Assembly (NCBI GenBank): GCA_013911415.1
Contig: JACETI010000004.1
Location: 1 to 64,000 of the forward strand
Direction of reading: 5' to 3'
Length of the DNA stretch: 64,000 bases
Origin: Legionella sp.
GTDB lineage: Bacteria > Pseudomonadota > Gammaproteobacteria > Legionellales > Legionellaceae
Shown here: one piece after another, positions 10,920-20,700 of the stretch
How positions within the stretch are numbered: the first letter of the stretch is position 1
Layout: each line of letters opens with the position of its first letter
Made by a program: the position numbers and the translations under genes
Notes under the pieces: model-generated
Databases searched by the model: none
Seen by the model: only the letters and a program-made list of their open reading frames with translations
Told to the model about the DNA's origin: nothing

Positions 10920-11204
10920 ATGAATAAAAGTGAATTAATTGAAAAAATCGCGAATGATGCGGATGTGTCTAAAGCACATGCAGGCCGTGTTCTCGATGCA
11001 TTCATGACCGTAGTCGGCGATGTTCTCGCTACCGGTGGACAAGTCGTACTGCCTGGTTTTGGTTCCTTTACTGTAGGCCAACGCTCAGCTCGTACTGGTC
11101 GTAATCCACAAACAGGCGAAACCATTCAAATTAAAGCGTCAACTGTTGCAAAGTTTAAAGCCGGCAAATCTTTAAAAGAAGCTGTACAAAAAGCCGAAGC
11201 TTAA
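10920..11204 (+). CDS. hupB: DNA-binding protein HU
   Basis: HU is a small histone-like protein that bends DNA and compacts the nucleoid. The 94-residue protein starts MNKSELIEKIA and carries the signature GFGSFTV followed by the Arg-rich beta arm RTGRNPQTGE. GGGGAGA precedes the start codon. The gene lies downstream of lon, the usual position of hupB in gammaproteobacteria. Confidence 0.96.
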   Translation: MNKSELIEKIANDADVSKAHAGRVLDAFMTVVGDVLATGGQVVLPGFGSFTVGQRSARTGRNPQTGETIQIKASTVAKFKAGKSLKEAVQKAEA

Positions 11205-11258
11205 GAGATATTCCGTTATATCCATCTTTGTCTATGCTGATGGATATAACGGTGATTC

Positions 11259-11334
11259 GGGTGCTTAGCTCAGCTGGGAGAGCATCGCCCTTACAAGGCG
11301 AGGGTCGCAGGTTCGATCCCTGCAGCACCCACCA
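11259..11334 (+). tRNA. tRNA-Val (anticodon TAC)
   Basis: The acceptor stem GGGTGCT pairs with AGCACCC, the anticodon loop is CTTACAA, and CCA is encoded. It lies 26 bases before tRNA-Asp in a Val-Asp pair between hupB and ppiD. Confidence 0.96.
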
Positions 11335-11360
11335 AAGTTACAAAGTGTTAAAAGTTTTAT

Positions 11361-11437
11361 GGAGTGGTAGTTCAGTTGGTTAGAATACCGGCCTGTCACG
11401 CCGGGGGTCGCGGGTTCGAGCCCCGTCCACTCCGCCA
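11361..11437 (+). tRNA. tRNA-Asp (anticodon GTC)
   Basis: The acceptor stem GGAGTGG pairs with CCACTCC, anticodon GTC lies in CTGTCAC, the discriminator is G, and CCA is encoded. This is another queuosine-type (GUN) tRNA. Confidence 0.96.
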
Positions 11438-11505
11438 GCTACATAATAATAAAAAAAACCAGCCATCAAAAAAGACAGAGCGTACACTCTGTGGAATCCT
11501 AAAAA

Positions 11506-13392
11506 ATGCTTCAGAAATTAAATGAACGCTTAACCGGCCTCGCTGCTTGGATCATCATCGGATTAATTGCTCTCACCTTGACATTGCTCAGCGTCGATTA
11601 CTACCGTCAAAGTCATCGAGCACCTACCACCCAAATAGAAGTTAATGGTATCCCTATCAGTAAGCAACGTTTTGAGCTTAATCTGCATCGGGCGCATCAA
11701 CGCGCTAACGAGCCAATGAATTCAAAGAATGAAAATCTTCTTCTAGAAACTGTGCAAGAAGGCATGATTGTCAATGAAGTTTCATTGCAGGCAGCTAAAC
11801 GCAATGGTTTTGATGTGACCGATGCGCAAGCGAATGATGCTATCTACAACATCCCCCAGTTTCAAGAAAAAGGACGTTTTTCTGCCCAGCGTTATGAGCA
11901 ACTTCTAAACAATGCTTTGTTTACACCACATACTTTCCAAGAAGAAGTACGGCAAGGAATGTTACTTAATCAACAGCGATTTGCCTTTATTGGAACAGCA
12001 TTTGTATTACCAAATGAAAACAATTATTTCGTAAACTTACTAATGCAAAGTAGAGATTATGATTTTGTTTCGATTCCAACATCAGCTTTTGCTGGAGGCG
12101 TTCACATTTCAGATGAGCAACTTAAAAGTTACTACGCGAATCATCGTAAGGATTTTATTGCGCCAGAACAAGTTTCCCTCGAATATCTTGAATTGTCGTT
12201 GAAGGACCTCAGTAAGAAAGCACAGATTACAGATGCTGAAGCGCAACGTTATTATGACGAAAACACGGATAATTTTTTAGACCCCGCGCAATGGCAGGTT
12301 GAAAATCTCTTCTTTGCCTTTCCGCCCGATGCGACCGACGCACAAAAAAGCCAGGTAAAACAAGAGGCACAGCAAGTCTTTGAACGTTTGGAAAAAAATC
12401 CTGCAGAATTCGATTTGCTCTTAAAATCTTTCTCTGAAGGTAAAACACCCGGTCACCAAGGAGGTACGCTTCCTTGGATCGTTGCAGGGAAAAGTCGTTT
12501 TGATAAAACCTTAGCGAAGCTCGATACACCCGGGCAAATTGCAGGTCCAGCGAAATCGCTTCAAGGCTATTTAATTTTTAAATTGCTAAATTTTAAGCCT
12601 GCTAATGTGAAAGCATTCAATGAAGTAAAGTCAACGATTAAAGAACAGCTAAAAACTGAACTCGCGCAAGTCCAGTATGCGCAGGCCGTTGAAAAGCTCA
12701 ATGATCTTAGCTACCAATACCCTGATTCATTAGAGCCAACTGCTGAAGCGTTAGGACTGAAGCTCAAACACAGCGATCTGATTTCACGTCTTGGTGGTGG
12801 TCCGAATGATAAACTTGGGAAAAATGAACAAGTATTAAAAGCTGCTTTTAGCAGAGATGTACTTGAATTAAAAAATAATAGTGAGCCTATCCAACTTGAT
12901 GAAGGAAGTGTGATTGTTATTCGAGTAGCAGAACACATTGCAGCAAAAGAAAAAACTTGGGATGAGATTAAGCCTGCTATTACTGCTAAATTAGCTTTAG
13001 AAGAAGCCCGGAAAGAAGCAGAGGCCCTAGGTAAAGCGATTATTATGAATCAAAAAAGTAAACCTATCCAAGAACAAATGATGCAGAAGCAGCAGTTGCA
13101 CTGGGAAACAATTAAAGCGGCGAAGCGTGAAGGAAATGCTAAGATTCCTGTACCTATAAACAATTTTGCATTTAGCTTAACAAAGCTTAACCAGTGTGAA
13201 GGGCAGTATCTTAACGAAGGAAAAGATTATCTTGTGCTTTGTCTTCGTCAAATCACACCCGGCGACTTTAAATCGTTGGATAAAGAACAACAAGAAAGTC
13301 TGATCAAACAAGTGGAGTCTAATGAAGGTCAGATGAACTATGAACTTTATCTGAAACATTTATTGACGACTGCAAAGATTGTTAAACATTAA
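11506..13392 (+). CDS. ppiD: Peptidyl-prolyl isomerase / chaperone PpiD
   Basis: PpiD is an inner-membrane-anchored periplasmic chaperone next to the Sec translocon. The N-terminus is short and cytoplasmic, followed by one membrane helix at about residues 12-30. A SurA/PpiD-type N-terminal domain comes next, and a parvulin-like domain spans about residues 260-365 (QWQVENLFF to YLIFKLLNF). Length 628 aa, matching E. coli (623). It follows hupB as in E. coli, here with two tRNAs between. A small hairpin (ACAGAG/CTCTGT, 11475-11492) lies just upstream of the start. Confidence 0.93.
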   Translation: MLQKLNERLTGLAAWIIIGLIALTLTLLSVDYYRQSHRAPTTQIEVNGIPISKQRFELNLHRAHQRANEPMNSKNENLLLETVQEGMIVNEVSLQAAKRNGFDVTDAQANDAIYNIPQFQEKGRFSAQRYEQLLNNALFTPHTFQEEVRQGMLLNQQRFAFIGTAFVLPNENNYFVNLLMQSRDYDFVSIPTSAFAGGVHISDEQLKSYYANHRKDFIAPEQVSLEYLELSLKDLSKKAQITDAEAQRYYDENTDNFLDPAQWQVENLFFAFPPDATDAQKSQVKQEAQQVFERLEKNPAEFDLLLKSFSEGKTPGHQGGTLPWIVAGKSRFDKTLAKLDTPGQIAGPAKSLQGYLIFKLLNFKPANVKAFNEVKSTIKEQLKTELAQVQYAQAVEKLNDLSYQYPDSLEPTAEALGLKLKHSDLISRLGGGPNDKLGKNEQVLKAAFSRDVLELKNNSEPIQLDEGSVIVIRVAEHIAAKEKTWDEIKPAITAKLALEEARKEAEALGKAIIMNQKSKPIQEQMMQKQQLHWETIKAAKREGNAKIPVPINNFAFSLTKLNQCEGQYLNEGKDYLVLCLRQITPGDFKSLDKEQQESLIKQVESNEGQMNYELYLKHLLTTAKIVKH

Positions 13393-14968
13393 TGTAGGTA
13401 TTTTTCTGGTACCTAGCGTGTCAATTCAAATAAAGCAAAAGACAATTTTTTTTGCTTTATTTGTTTTCTTAATCTTCACTCGTATTTATCTTTGTGATCC
13501 AACTTTAGGATTAGATGAAGCAGAGCAAATGGTTTTTGCTCAAAACCTTGCTTTTGGTTATCCCTCGCAACCGCCATTATATACGTGGCTCCAATACCTT
13601 GTTTTCCAGTGCTTTGGTTTTACTCTTTTTAGCTTGGCTTTCTTGAAATATGGCCTGCTGATTGGTTCGATCGGTGTTTACTATCAACTTTGCCGGTTAA
13701 TCTGTAGACCTGCCTTGGTATGGCCTGCATTTTTGTCGTGGGCGTTGATTCCCAACATTAGTTATGATTTGTTAATGCATCGTACGCATGTCGTGCTGGC
13801 ATTACTTGCAACTTGTTTAACGGTACATTGGCTCTTAAGTACTGCTAATGATGTTTCAGCAGTTGTCCCATCTAAAAAATTAGCAAAAACGCGAAAGATT
13901 TTTTCCTATTTTTACCTTGGTCTTATTGTAGCGATGGGATGCCTATCCAAATTTAATTTCCTTGTGTTTTTAACCCTCTTTGGGATTATTGCTTGGTCGA
14001 TTCCATCCTATCGTCAAAGGTTAAAGAATCGCTGGATTCTTTTGTCTTGTGCCATCGTATTATTGATCATCACTCCCTATTGCTTATGGATACTAAACAA
14101 TCCAGCAATTGCATTCTATGCAGCTTATAAGTTAGCACCTGCTGAAAAAAGTGTCAGTAATGGTATTTTTGCTTTAATGCTCTCAATGAGTTGTTTTATG
14201 CTCCCCAGCAGTGTTTTCTTCGGATTTTTCTACAATCAGTACTTCCTTCATAAACGAAAAAACTTACGACCCTTGTTTTCTTTAACTCAAAGCAAACAAG
14301 ACAATGCTGTTCAATCAAAAGAGCCATTCGAGACAGCCCTGCAGCAACCATCGCAAGCTTACGTATTACTTTTGAGATATCACGTTTTATTAATACCTGC
14401 GCTTTTGTTAATGGTTATAGGCGGAGGACTGCATGAGGTTAAAACGCATTGGCTCTTACCGTTGTTTTGCTTTACGCCATTATTGTTGTTTGGGCATTTA
14501 TCTCAGTGTATTACGGATAAAACAGGTTTTTGGACGAAACAAAGAATATTATGGCGGCGTTCTTACCTTTATACCTGTCTTCTTTTTCAGCTCTGCCTAT
14601 TAATGCTATGGATAACACGGACACCCTATTTAGCAAAATGGCCTCTTGATGCATTTGTTAATGAGCTTCAAAAAACGAGCCAACCTAGTCTAAAAATTGC
14701 CTCAAACTCGCATTGGTTACTTGGCAGCCTTATTTATCGCTTCTCAGAAGCCCCAGAAAGCGCGAAACCTACTCGCTCACCTAAATCCTTTAAAGGGGAG
14801 CTATTGTTTCCTACAGTGCCCTTTGAGCTACCTAAAGATCCCACTCTATGGGTTTGGGAAGGAAAGGAAATGCCCGATTTTCTGAAAGCAAAGGTAGGAG
14901 CGTTGCACGTGAAAGAAAGAATGATTGCCACAAATGAGTGGCGGGCGTTAGCAGGAGCGATTATTTAA
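13379..14968 (+). CDS. GT39-type membrane glycosyltransferase (ArnT/PMT-like)
   Basis: This is a polytopic membrane protein with about ten or more hydrophobic helices. The first periplasmic loop has an acidic motif LDEAEQ followed by SQPPLYTWLQ, the layout of GT39/ArnT-like transferases, which move sugars from polyprenyl-phosphate carriers to lipid or protein acceptors. The acceptor and sugar cannot be read from sequence. The start is uncertain: the TTG at 13379 overlaps ppiD by 14 nt, and a GTG at 13418 is an in-frame alternative; neither has a good ribosome binding site. It is the last gene of the rightward block and converges on icmF. Confidence 0.8.
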   Translation: MLNINVGIFLVPSVSIQIKQKTIFFALFVFLIFTRIYLCDPTLGLDEAEQMVFAQNLAFGYPSQPPLYTWLQYLVFQCFGFTLFSLAFLKYGLLIGSIGVYYQLCRLICRPALVWPAFLSWALIPNISYDLLMHRTHVVLALLATCLTVHWLLSTANDVSAVVPSKKLAKTRKIFSYFYLGLIVAMGCLSKFNFLVFLTLFGIIAWSIPSYRQRLKNRWILLSCAIVLLIITPYCLWILNNPAIAFYAAYKLAPAEKSVSNGIFALMLSMSCFMLPSSVFFGFFYNQYFLHKRKNLRPLFSLTQSKQDNAVQSKEPFETALQQPSQAYVLLLRYHVLLIPALLLMVIGGGLHEVKTHWLLPLFCFTPLLLFGHLSQCITDKTGFWTKQRILWRRSYLYTCLLFQLCLLMLWITRTPYLAKWPLDAFVNELQKTSQPSLKIASNSHWLLGSLIYRFSEAPESAKPTRSPKSFKGELLFPTVPFELPKDPTLWVWEGKEMPDFLKAKVGALHVKERMIATNEWRALAGAII

Positions 14969-14978
14969 AATATCTCGA

Positions 14979-17903
14979 CTAGGCGACGTTATCACTTAAG
15001 CGGAATCCAGCTAAAATGCCTGGGCTAAATGGATTGATTTGATTTTGTGTTTTTAAAACGTAGCGACCGCTGTTCCCATTAATATTAAATAAAATTTGCA
15101 GACTAGCGCTGTCTTCACTGTCCACGAGAATATTTAATTTTTCTAAGATTCGGAAAAATGCCCACGGACCATTTTCCTCGAGCGCATAATTGTGACCATC
15201 AACCGCATCAACACGAAGTTTTGCGCCGGCATCGGGCCAATTAAACTGTGTGATTGACTGGTTGCTTTGATTATCGTTTAGGATGGTTTTACCCAAGCTC
15301 AGTTGTAATTGAGCGATTGTCGGATCTAAATTAATTTTTTGTAGACTAAACCGTACCTGACTATGTGTGTCATTACCCGCAAAGAACATGTTAGTAATAA
15401 CGTTAGCTCGCATAAGTTCGTTGGTGAGTTCGCTGGCAATGGGCATCACATAACCATTGATTGCTTTGGGCTGCCATTGAGGCGTTGACCGATCCAAGAA
15501 AGGCGTAAGGTAATCGTTAACAAAACGATTAAGTAAACCATGTGGTGCAAAGAATTGATCGAAATGATCGAGACTGATTTCTGCCGTTTGTGTCGGATCT
15601 AAAGGATAATGTTTTGCGAGCGTTGCGGCGTAAGGCTCATAAATTTGCGTTCGCCATTCATGATTAAGATAATGCTTTCCGTTTGTAATAAGCAAAGACC
15701 AGGTTTCATCTGCAATTTGTTTGACCCAGCCAGCAATCGGTTCGGGCATTGGTCGAATTTTTGTATATAAACGACTTAAGGGGTCAGCATGATCCTTCTC
15801 TAAAAAACGTGCTTTGGTTAATTGAAAAGAGGCACGTCCCTCATCTTGTACCAAAGACAAGGTGGCTAACAATTGTTCGAGTTCGTTGACAGCATCATTT
15901 AATTCAGACACTTGGGTCATACTGATTAAATTTAACGGTAAGAATTCACTGGCTATTTTTTGATTAAAGAGGGTTGCGCTTTGATTCGGTTCAGGTTTGG
16001 TATTGTTTTGTATAATTCGAATCAGCTTGGTCATGCTTTTAGTTTGTGCAATTGTTTTTAAGAGCTGGTCGACTTGCGTTAAATCTTGTGAGTGTGCAAG
16101 GCGCGTGGTTTGAATAAAACGTTGCCACCAGTTGACATAATCGAGGCAGTACGCTTGCCTAATTTGAGTGGGTAAATCAGCTAAATCTTGGCGCGCAAGC
16201 ACCCAATTTTCACGCTGTTGTTCTGCTGCTATTTTTGCGAGGTCTTCACAGGTTTTCTTAAATCCTCCGCGCGTGTAATAGCTGGGTATGTTTTGTTTAC
16301 TTAAGTCAAAGCCTTCTGCAAGAAGGGGCTGGGTACTCTTTGAAAGTTTGCTTTTGGCTAGTTGGTAATACAAATAAGACGTTGGTAGCGCATTAAGATA
16401 ATTACGCGTATCTAATACGAGCTGCTGATCTAAGCGTAATGAGGGCAACGGATGGGCGACACACTCTTTCAAAACCCTCATGTATTGTTCGTGCTGATGA
16501 GGTGGGTAATGTGTTTTCCAATAATCTGAAAACCAAGCGACTACGGCCGCTGCTGCTTCTGGTTTTGGATCGCCTAAAAGTAAATAAGTTTTTAACGCTT
16601 GATAGCGTTGACTGGGAGTTTGCGTTGTATCAGCAATATTTTTTTCCAAGGTTGTCAAAAGAATGGGAAAAAAGCTGTTGCGTAAAAGCTGCTGTGCGGT
16701 ATCCGTGAATTCACTTTTTAAGGCATTGATTAACGGAATTGCGAGTAAAGGCATATGAATAATTTGTAAATGCTGATGTGCCTCATATAAGTGATAAAGG
16801 GCGGTCACTTGACTATCGTTTTGTAGTCGAAGATTTCTATAATGCCCCAACTCTTGATTAACTTGCTCTAAGTGTTTCGAGGTTGCTTGATGATTTTGCC
16901 AAAGCCAAGAAAGGGTGATCGCAAAACAACTCACGCCAGCGCCTACTACAGCTTTTTGTAATCGGTTTAATCGTTTGATCGCAGGTTTAGTTTGTTTTTG
17001 AAAAGCGCGGATAATGCCTTGAATAAAGTAGGCTTGTTCATTATGAGAATGGGGGGAAAATTCGGGTACGGTTAAATGGTACTCCTTAGAAATTTTTTTA
17101 CTTAAGTGATTTGTATTGAGTCCTCCTTGCTCTGCACTTGTAAAATAAATAGCACGCAAGCGCAGTGTGGATGAAGGTAGGTATTGAACCAATGATTGAA
17201 TAGGTGCGCGCAAGCTTGTTAACTGCAGCGGAAATTCGCGTATTAATGTGCGTTGTAGTCGTGAACGGACTGGATGCAGTTTATGTATGCTTTGTTGGCC
17301 CAAGCTTTCAATCAACTGGTCAAAACTCTGACGATAGCGATTAAGGCGCTTGTTTTTAGGTGCGTGCGTTTCTAGCGAAAATCCTAAAGGTTTTGCAAGT
17401 TCATGCGCATGATCGTGTTGAAAAAATTCACAAAAACCGGACAAAGCATCAAGCTTTGTAAGAATAATGGCGGTATCAACGGCGTACCCTATGCCTAAAC
17501 AAAATCGAGAAAGCCAAGCAGCATGGGCTTTCGTAATTTCTAATGGATTGTTAGGTGCGATTGATAAAAGCTCGTTGCTATCAACGCAAAGTAAAACCCC
17601 TGTAATTTTAACTGCCTTATGGCATTGATTTAAACGCTTTAGTACATCGGTTAATAAATATTTACTTGCATTAATCCATTTCTCACCGAGCTCTAAGATG
17701 ACACCTTCTTGATTATAAAAGAAGGGAGTATCTTCTAATCCACTGTCGCTATAACTTAAAAGACCGGTTTGCCTTAGAAACGTTGTTTTCCCTTGTGCTG
17801 CTTTTCCAGTAAGAATAACAAATGAAATTGGATTTGTTTGTGGCTTTAAATAGCCAAAAATATTTTTTAACGCTTTACATAAGGTATCGAGCGAATGGGT
17901 CAT
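14979..17903 (-). CDS. icmF: Type IVB secretion protein IcmF
   Basis: IcmF is an inner-membrane component of the Dot/Icm secretion system (related to TssM of type VI systems) that, with IcmH/DotU, stabilises and places the core complex. The N-terminal GTPase-like domain has the P-loop GKAAQGKTT near residue 33 and the LTKLDAL motif near residue 147. A membrane helix lies near residue 315, and the rest is a large periplasmic region. The length (974 aa) matches the Legionella protein (about 973). The start codon overlaps the icmH stop (ATGA), so the two are co-transcribed. No type VI genes are nearby, which supports the type IVB assignment. Confidence 0.93.
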   Translation of the reverse strand: MTHSLDTLCKALKNIFGYLKPQTNPISFVILTGKAAQGKTTFLRQTGLLSYSDSGLEDTPFFYNQEGVILELGEKWINASKYLLTDVLKRLNQCHKAVKITGVLLCVDSNELLSIAPNNPLEITKAHAAWLSRFCLGIGYAVDTAIILTKLDALSGFCEFFQHDHAHELAKPLGFSLETHAPKNKRLNRYRQSFDQLIESLGQQSIHKLHPVRSRLQRTLIREFPLQLTSLRAPIQSLVQYLPSSTLRLRAIYFTSAEQGGLNTNHLSKKISKEYHLTVPEFSPHSHNEQAYFIQGIIRAFQKQTKPAIKRLNRLQKAVVGAGVSCFAITLSWLWQNHQATSKHLEQVNQELGHYRNLRLQNDSQVTALYHLYEAHQHLQIIHMPLLAIPLINALKSEFTDTAQQLLRNSFFPILLTTLEKNIADTTQTPSQRYQALKTYLLLGDPKPEAAAAVVAWFSDYWKTHYPPHQHEQYMRVLKECVAHPLPSLRLDQQLVLDTRNYLNALPTSYLYYQLAKSKLSKSTQPLLAEGFDLSKQNIPSYYTRGGFKKTCEDLAKIAAEQQRENWVLARQDLADLPTQIRQAYCLDYVNWWQRFIQTTRLAHSQDLTQVDQLLKTIAQTKSMTKLIRIIQNNTKPEPNQSATLFNQKIASEFLPLNLISMTQVSELNDAVNELEQLLATLSLVQDEGRASFQLTKARFLEKDHADPLSRLYTKIRPMPEPIAGWVKQIADETWSLLITNGKHYLNHEWRTQIYEPYAATLAKHYPLDPTQTAEISLDHFDQFFAPHGLLNRFVNDYLTPFLDRSTPQWQPKAINGYVMPIASELTNELMRANVITNMFFAGNDTHSQVRFSLQKINLDPTIAQLQLSLGKTILNDNQSNQSITQFNWPDAGAKLRVDAVDGHNYALEENGPWAFFRILEKLNILVDSEDSASLQILFNINGNSGRYVLKTQNQINPFSPGILAGFRLSDNVA

Positions 17904-18694
17904 GATGGCATTACTTCACTCAGAGCAGCAGGCAGCTGCAGCATTTTCGCTTGCGTTTGTAGTGAGTAATGACTGAGGGCATATGAACCAATCAAAATTG
18001 TGGTGGCAAAAAATGCGCTCAATACGAGTCCTCTGGATTTTCTTGAGGGTTGCCATGTCTGTACAGGCGCTGAAAGTGAGGGCCTTGGTTGGGTTTTCGT
18101 TATAGTACGATGGCGTTTAATTAACTGATACAGGGTTTCGATCAGATCATCTAATACTTGTTTACCCTCAGGGCGATCGTGCTGTTCACCTTCAAAGCCC
18201 GTTATTAAGCAATAATAAGCTAGCTCGATTAAGTCCAGGTATTGACTTGGATTTTCTTGAATAAAGTTTACCAGGGTAAAAAAACCTTGTTGCGGCGCGA
18301 GTTCATTTTGTGAGGCAGGTGTAAACGCTTTGAAAGGAACGACCTTACCATATAGACGTAAGTAGTTCTTCCCAATGAGCTCATCAATTGTTGTAGACAA
18401 CAGATAATAGGCCATGCCTTCAAAATGTTCGGAATGTTTTTTTCCATGAAGTTGGCTATGAAATGCCTGCAATTCGTGTTCAATGTCCTGCTGTAATAAA
18501 GAAACAGATGGCAAAACCTGTGTTAAATTTAGGCGTTCAAGCAATGAAAACAACGGTCCCGCAGCGGCCAGTAAAGGATTTGCCGTCAGCGGCGCAATAA
18601 ACAATTTTGAGCGGTAATAACCGCTTGGTAAAGACGGCATACCAGGCAGTGACAAGCGATTCACCCACGTAACTGACAGTGGTTGTGCGGTCAT
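17900..18694 (-). CDS. icmH: Type IVB secretion protein IcmH/DotU
   Basis: DotU/IcmH is the partner of IcmF at the inner membrane. This 264-residue protein has a cytoplasmic N-terminal helical domain and one C-terminal membrane anchor near residues 228-248 (LVLSAFFATTILIGSYAL). The start at 18694 is chosen because AAGGAG lies 8 nt upstream; an upstream ATG at 18718 lacks such a site. The size and arrangement (icmH directly before icmF, overlapping by 4 nt) agree with Legionella and Coxiella. Confidence 0.9.
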   Translation of the reverse strand: MTAQPLSVTWVNRLSLPGMPSLPSGYYRSKLFIAPLTANPLLAAAGPLFSLLERLNLTQVLPSVSLLQQDIEHELQAFHSQLHGKKHSEHFEGMAYYLLSTTIDELIGKNYLRLYGKVVPFKAFTPASQNELAPQQGFFTLVNFIQENPSQYLDLIELAYYCLITGFEGEQHDRPEGKQVLDDLIETLYQLIKRHRTITKTQPRPSLSAPVQTWQPSRKSRGLVLSAFFATTILIGSYALSHYSLQTQAKMLQLPAALSEVMPS

Positions 18695-18912
18695 TTGCTG
18701 CTCCTTTGATGGCGGCATAAAGCGGTTCTGAATAATGCCATAAGACGCTTATTTCAAAGCAAGCACGTTAGAGCAGAACTGCTAGCAACCATGCATATTT
18801 CAAGAAAACGTATTCTTTGGGTCAATGCTTAAAATAGCAGAATCCGAGGATGAGCAGAAGACCCATGGTGCCTCGATCAATAGAAATCCGCGATTCAACA
18901 GCTCGATTGTTT

Positions 18913-18941
18913 TTGGCTAGGGTGTAAGAGCGCTGTATACT
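18913..18941 (+). promoter_or_regulatory. Predicted sigma-70 promoter for the coiled-coil gene
   Basis: TTGGCT at 18913-18918 and TATACT at 18936-18941 are separated by 17 bases. The -10 end lies 40 bases before the start codon at 18982. It drives transcription away from icmH. Confidence 0.45.
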
Positions 18942-18981
18942 GTGTCTAATCGGACAAAATAACAACATAGAGGACGTAGTG

Positions 18982-20682
18982 ATGCTTTCAGAAACGCTTA
19001 TAAAAAAGCTCGTTAATTTAATTCCTGTGAATATGGCGGAGGTTGAAAGAGCCGATCTGACAATAACGCTACAGAATCGTTTCAAAAAAAAAGCACATCA
19101 TACAGAAGTAAATGCACTTAAAGCGCTTCTTTCTGCTTCTGAAGACTTACAAAAGAAAAGTTTTTTTGACTATAACCAAGCAAGGCAAGTTTTACGCAAT
19201 TGCCTGATGATTTTGCACAAATTAAATGATGAGTTAAAGGATTTAGAAACGGAAGCAATGGAAAATGTAACATTGATAGGGGAGCAGGATGGTAGTCATT
19301 TCTCCCCCGCAGATTACGAAAAAGAGCTGATTCAAGAAAAACAAAACCAAAAAGCTATCGAAAGCTCCCTCGAAAAAATAGAAGGGAGCCTTACCATGTC
19401 TAAAAAAACAATTTTACATTCTAAATTTATGGAATATTTTGTTCCCGAAACGGAACACGAAAAAGACAGCCTTAACAACATTAATGCGGCGACAAAGATT
19501 ACAGAGATGACAGTGCAGGATTGTCTTGTAATTTATAAAAACATAAAAGCAAATTTACGTGAGTCAATTACTGATAATACCCTTAGAAAACAAGAAAAGT
19601 TGGATAAAAACACAAAAAATTATGCCCAAGAACAAGCAGCACAGCAATTGAAATTAGAAACTTTAAAAACACAAAAACAGGAATTAGAGAAAGAGAAAGC
19701 ATTGCTGGAGCAGAAGCGGCAGTCAAAAACGCAGAAATTCATTTGGCGTTATGAAAATCTTGATGGTGCCATCGAAAGTAAAATGCAGGACATTGCCTCG
19801 ATCCAAAGCATGATTGAGGATATTGGTGAGTCGCTTAAGACAGCAGAAGAAGTTTACAACAAACTTAACGAAGAGCATTGGATTGAAGCAGAAGTCCGCC
19901 AGCAAAAGCAGTGTTTAATAGAACTCCAAGATGCAAAGAAGATGCTGCAACGCTTAGCTATAGAGAAAATTAAAAACGAAAACTTATTGGCTCAAGGGGC
20001 AACACTTGAGAAGTACGCGCGCAAAACACGGTTACTAGCAGATCTTAAAAAAGCTGAAGAAGAATGTGCCCGCATTAAGGTAAAACGTAACGATCTAGAA
20101 GCGTTAGAGGAAAAGATACACCAGGTAGCTGGAAATTTAATGAATATCCCGGCACTGATTGAAATAACGCCTGAGAAAATGAAAAATGATTATTGCGAAG
20201 TGCTTGAACAACTTGGGGTGATGATACAACCCTATACGGATATTCTTTTGAATTTTCCTAAACTAGGCATTTATTACCTAGCAGAATGTATTGCAAATGT
20301 GGATAGTGTTTATTGGCCAGGTATTGAAGGCATGATGGATGCTAAGTGCATGAATAATATGCTTTACACTTATGTGCAAAAGATACAGGAACGTACACCT
20401 AACCCTATCCACGCGATCGATACTAAGGTTATTGAGGAGTGTGTTGATCATGTTATGGTGAGTCGCTTAAGTGGCGTGAAAAAACTCTTACAAAACTTAT
20501 TCGATTTATTGCAAGGCTGCCTCTATTTCTCTCTCAATGCTATTCGTGTGCAAACACCACCAACCTCTGCCAAATTTTTTGAGTCCTCTACCCGAAAATA
20601 TTTGCGACAAAGCGTCCAGTCTGCAGCGCACACCTTGGAAGAAAAGACCTTGCAAACGAATAATGCTTGTGCCTGCGCTTAA
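18982..20682 (+). CDS. Coiled-coil protein of unknown function, candidate Dot/Icm effector
   Basis: This 566-residue hydrophilic protein is rich in Glu, Lys and Gln and has long heptad-like stretches at about residues 100-140 and 195-390. A more globular C-terminal part contains several Cys residues and ends in Asn-Ala-Cys-Ala-Cys-Ala. No signal peptide, membrane helix or known catalytic motif is visible. The start ATG at 18982 has AGAGGA 8 nt upstream. It is transcribed away from icmHF. Being long, coiled-coil and orphan next to a Dot/Icm operon makes it an effector candidate, but this is context only. The C-terminal -CACA end does not fit a CaaX box. Confidence 0.8.
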   Translation: MLSETLIKKLVNLIPVNMAEVERADLTITLQNRFKKKAHHTEVNALKALLSASEDLQKKSFFDYNQARQVLRNCLMILHKLNDELKDLETEAMENVTLIGEQDGSHFSPADYEKELIQEKQNQKAIESSLEKIEGSLTMSKKTILHSKFMEYFVPETEHEKDSLNNINAATKITEMTVQDCLVIYKNIKANLRESITDNTLRKQEKLDKNTKNYAQEQAAQQLKLETLKTQKQELEKEKALLEQKRQSKTQKFIWRYENLDGAIESKMQDIASIQSMIEDIGESLKTAEEVYNKLNEEHWIEAEVRQQKQCLIELQDAKKMLQRLAIEKIKNENLLAQGATLEKYARKTRLLADLKKAEEECARIKVKRNDLEALEEKIHQVAGNLMNIPALIEITPEKMKNDYCEVLEQLGVMIQPYTDILLNFPKLGIYYLAECIANVDSVYWPGIEGMMDAKCMNNMLYTYVQKIQERTPNPIHAIDTKVIEECVDHVMVSRLSGVKKLLQNLFDLLQGCLYFSLNAIRVQTPPTSAKFFESSTRKYLRQSVQSAAHTLEEKTLQTNNACACA

Positions 20683-20700
20683 TAAACGCAAAGAGATGAC

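Noticed and set aside
14979-18694. Type VI secretion (TssM/TssL) instead of Dot/Icm
   Set aside because: IcmF and DotU families are shared with type VI systems, but lengths match the Legionella proteins, and IcmT, IcmS and an IcmC/DotV-type protein are nearby while no tss genes are.
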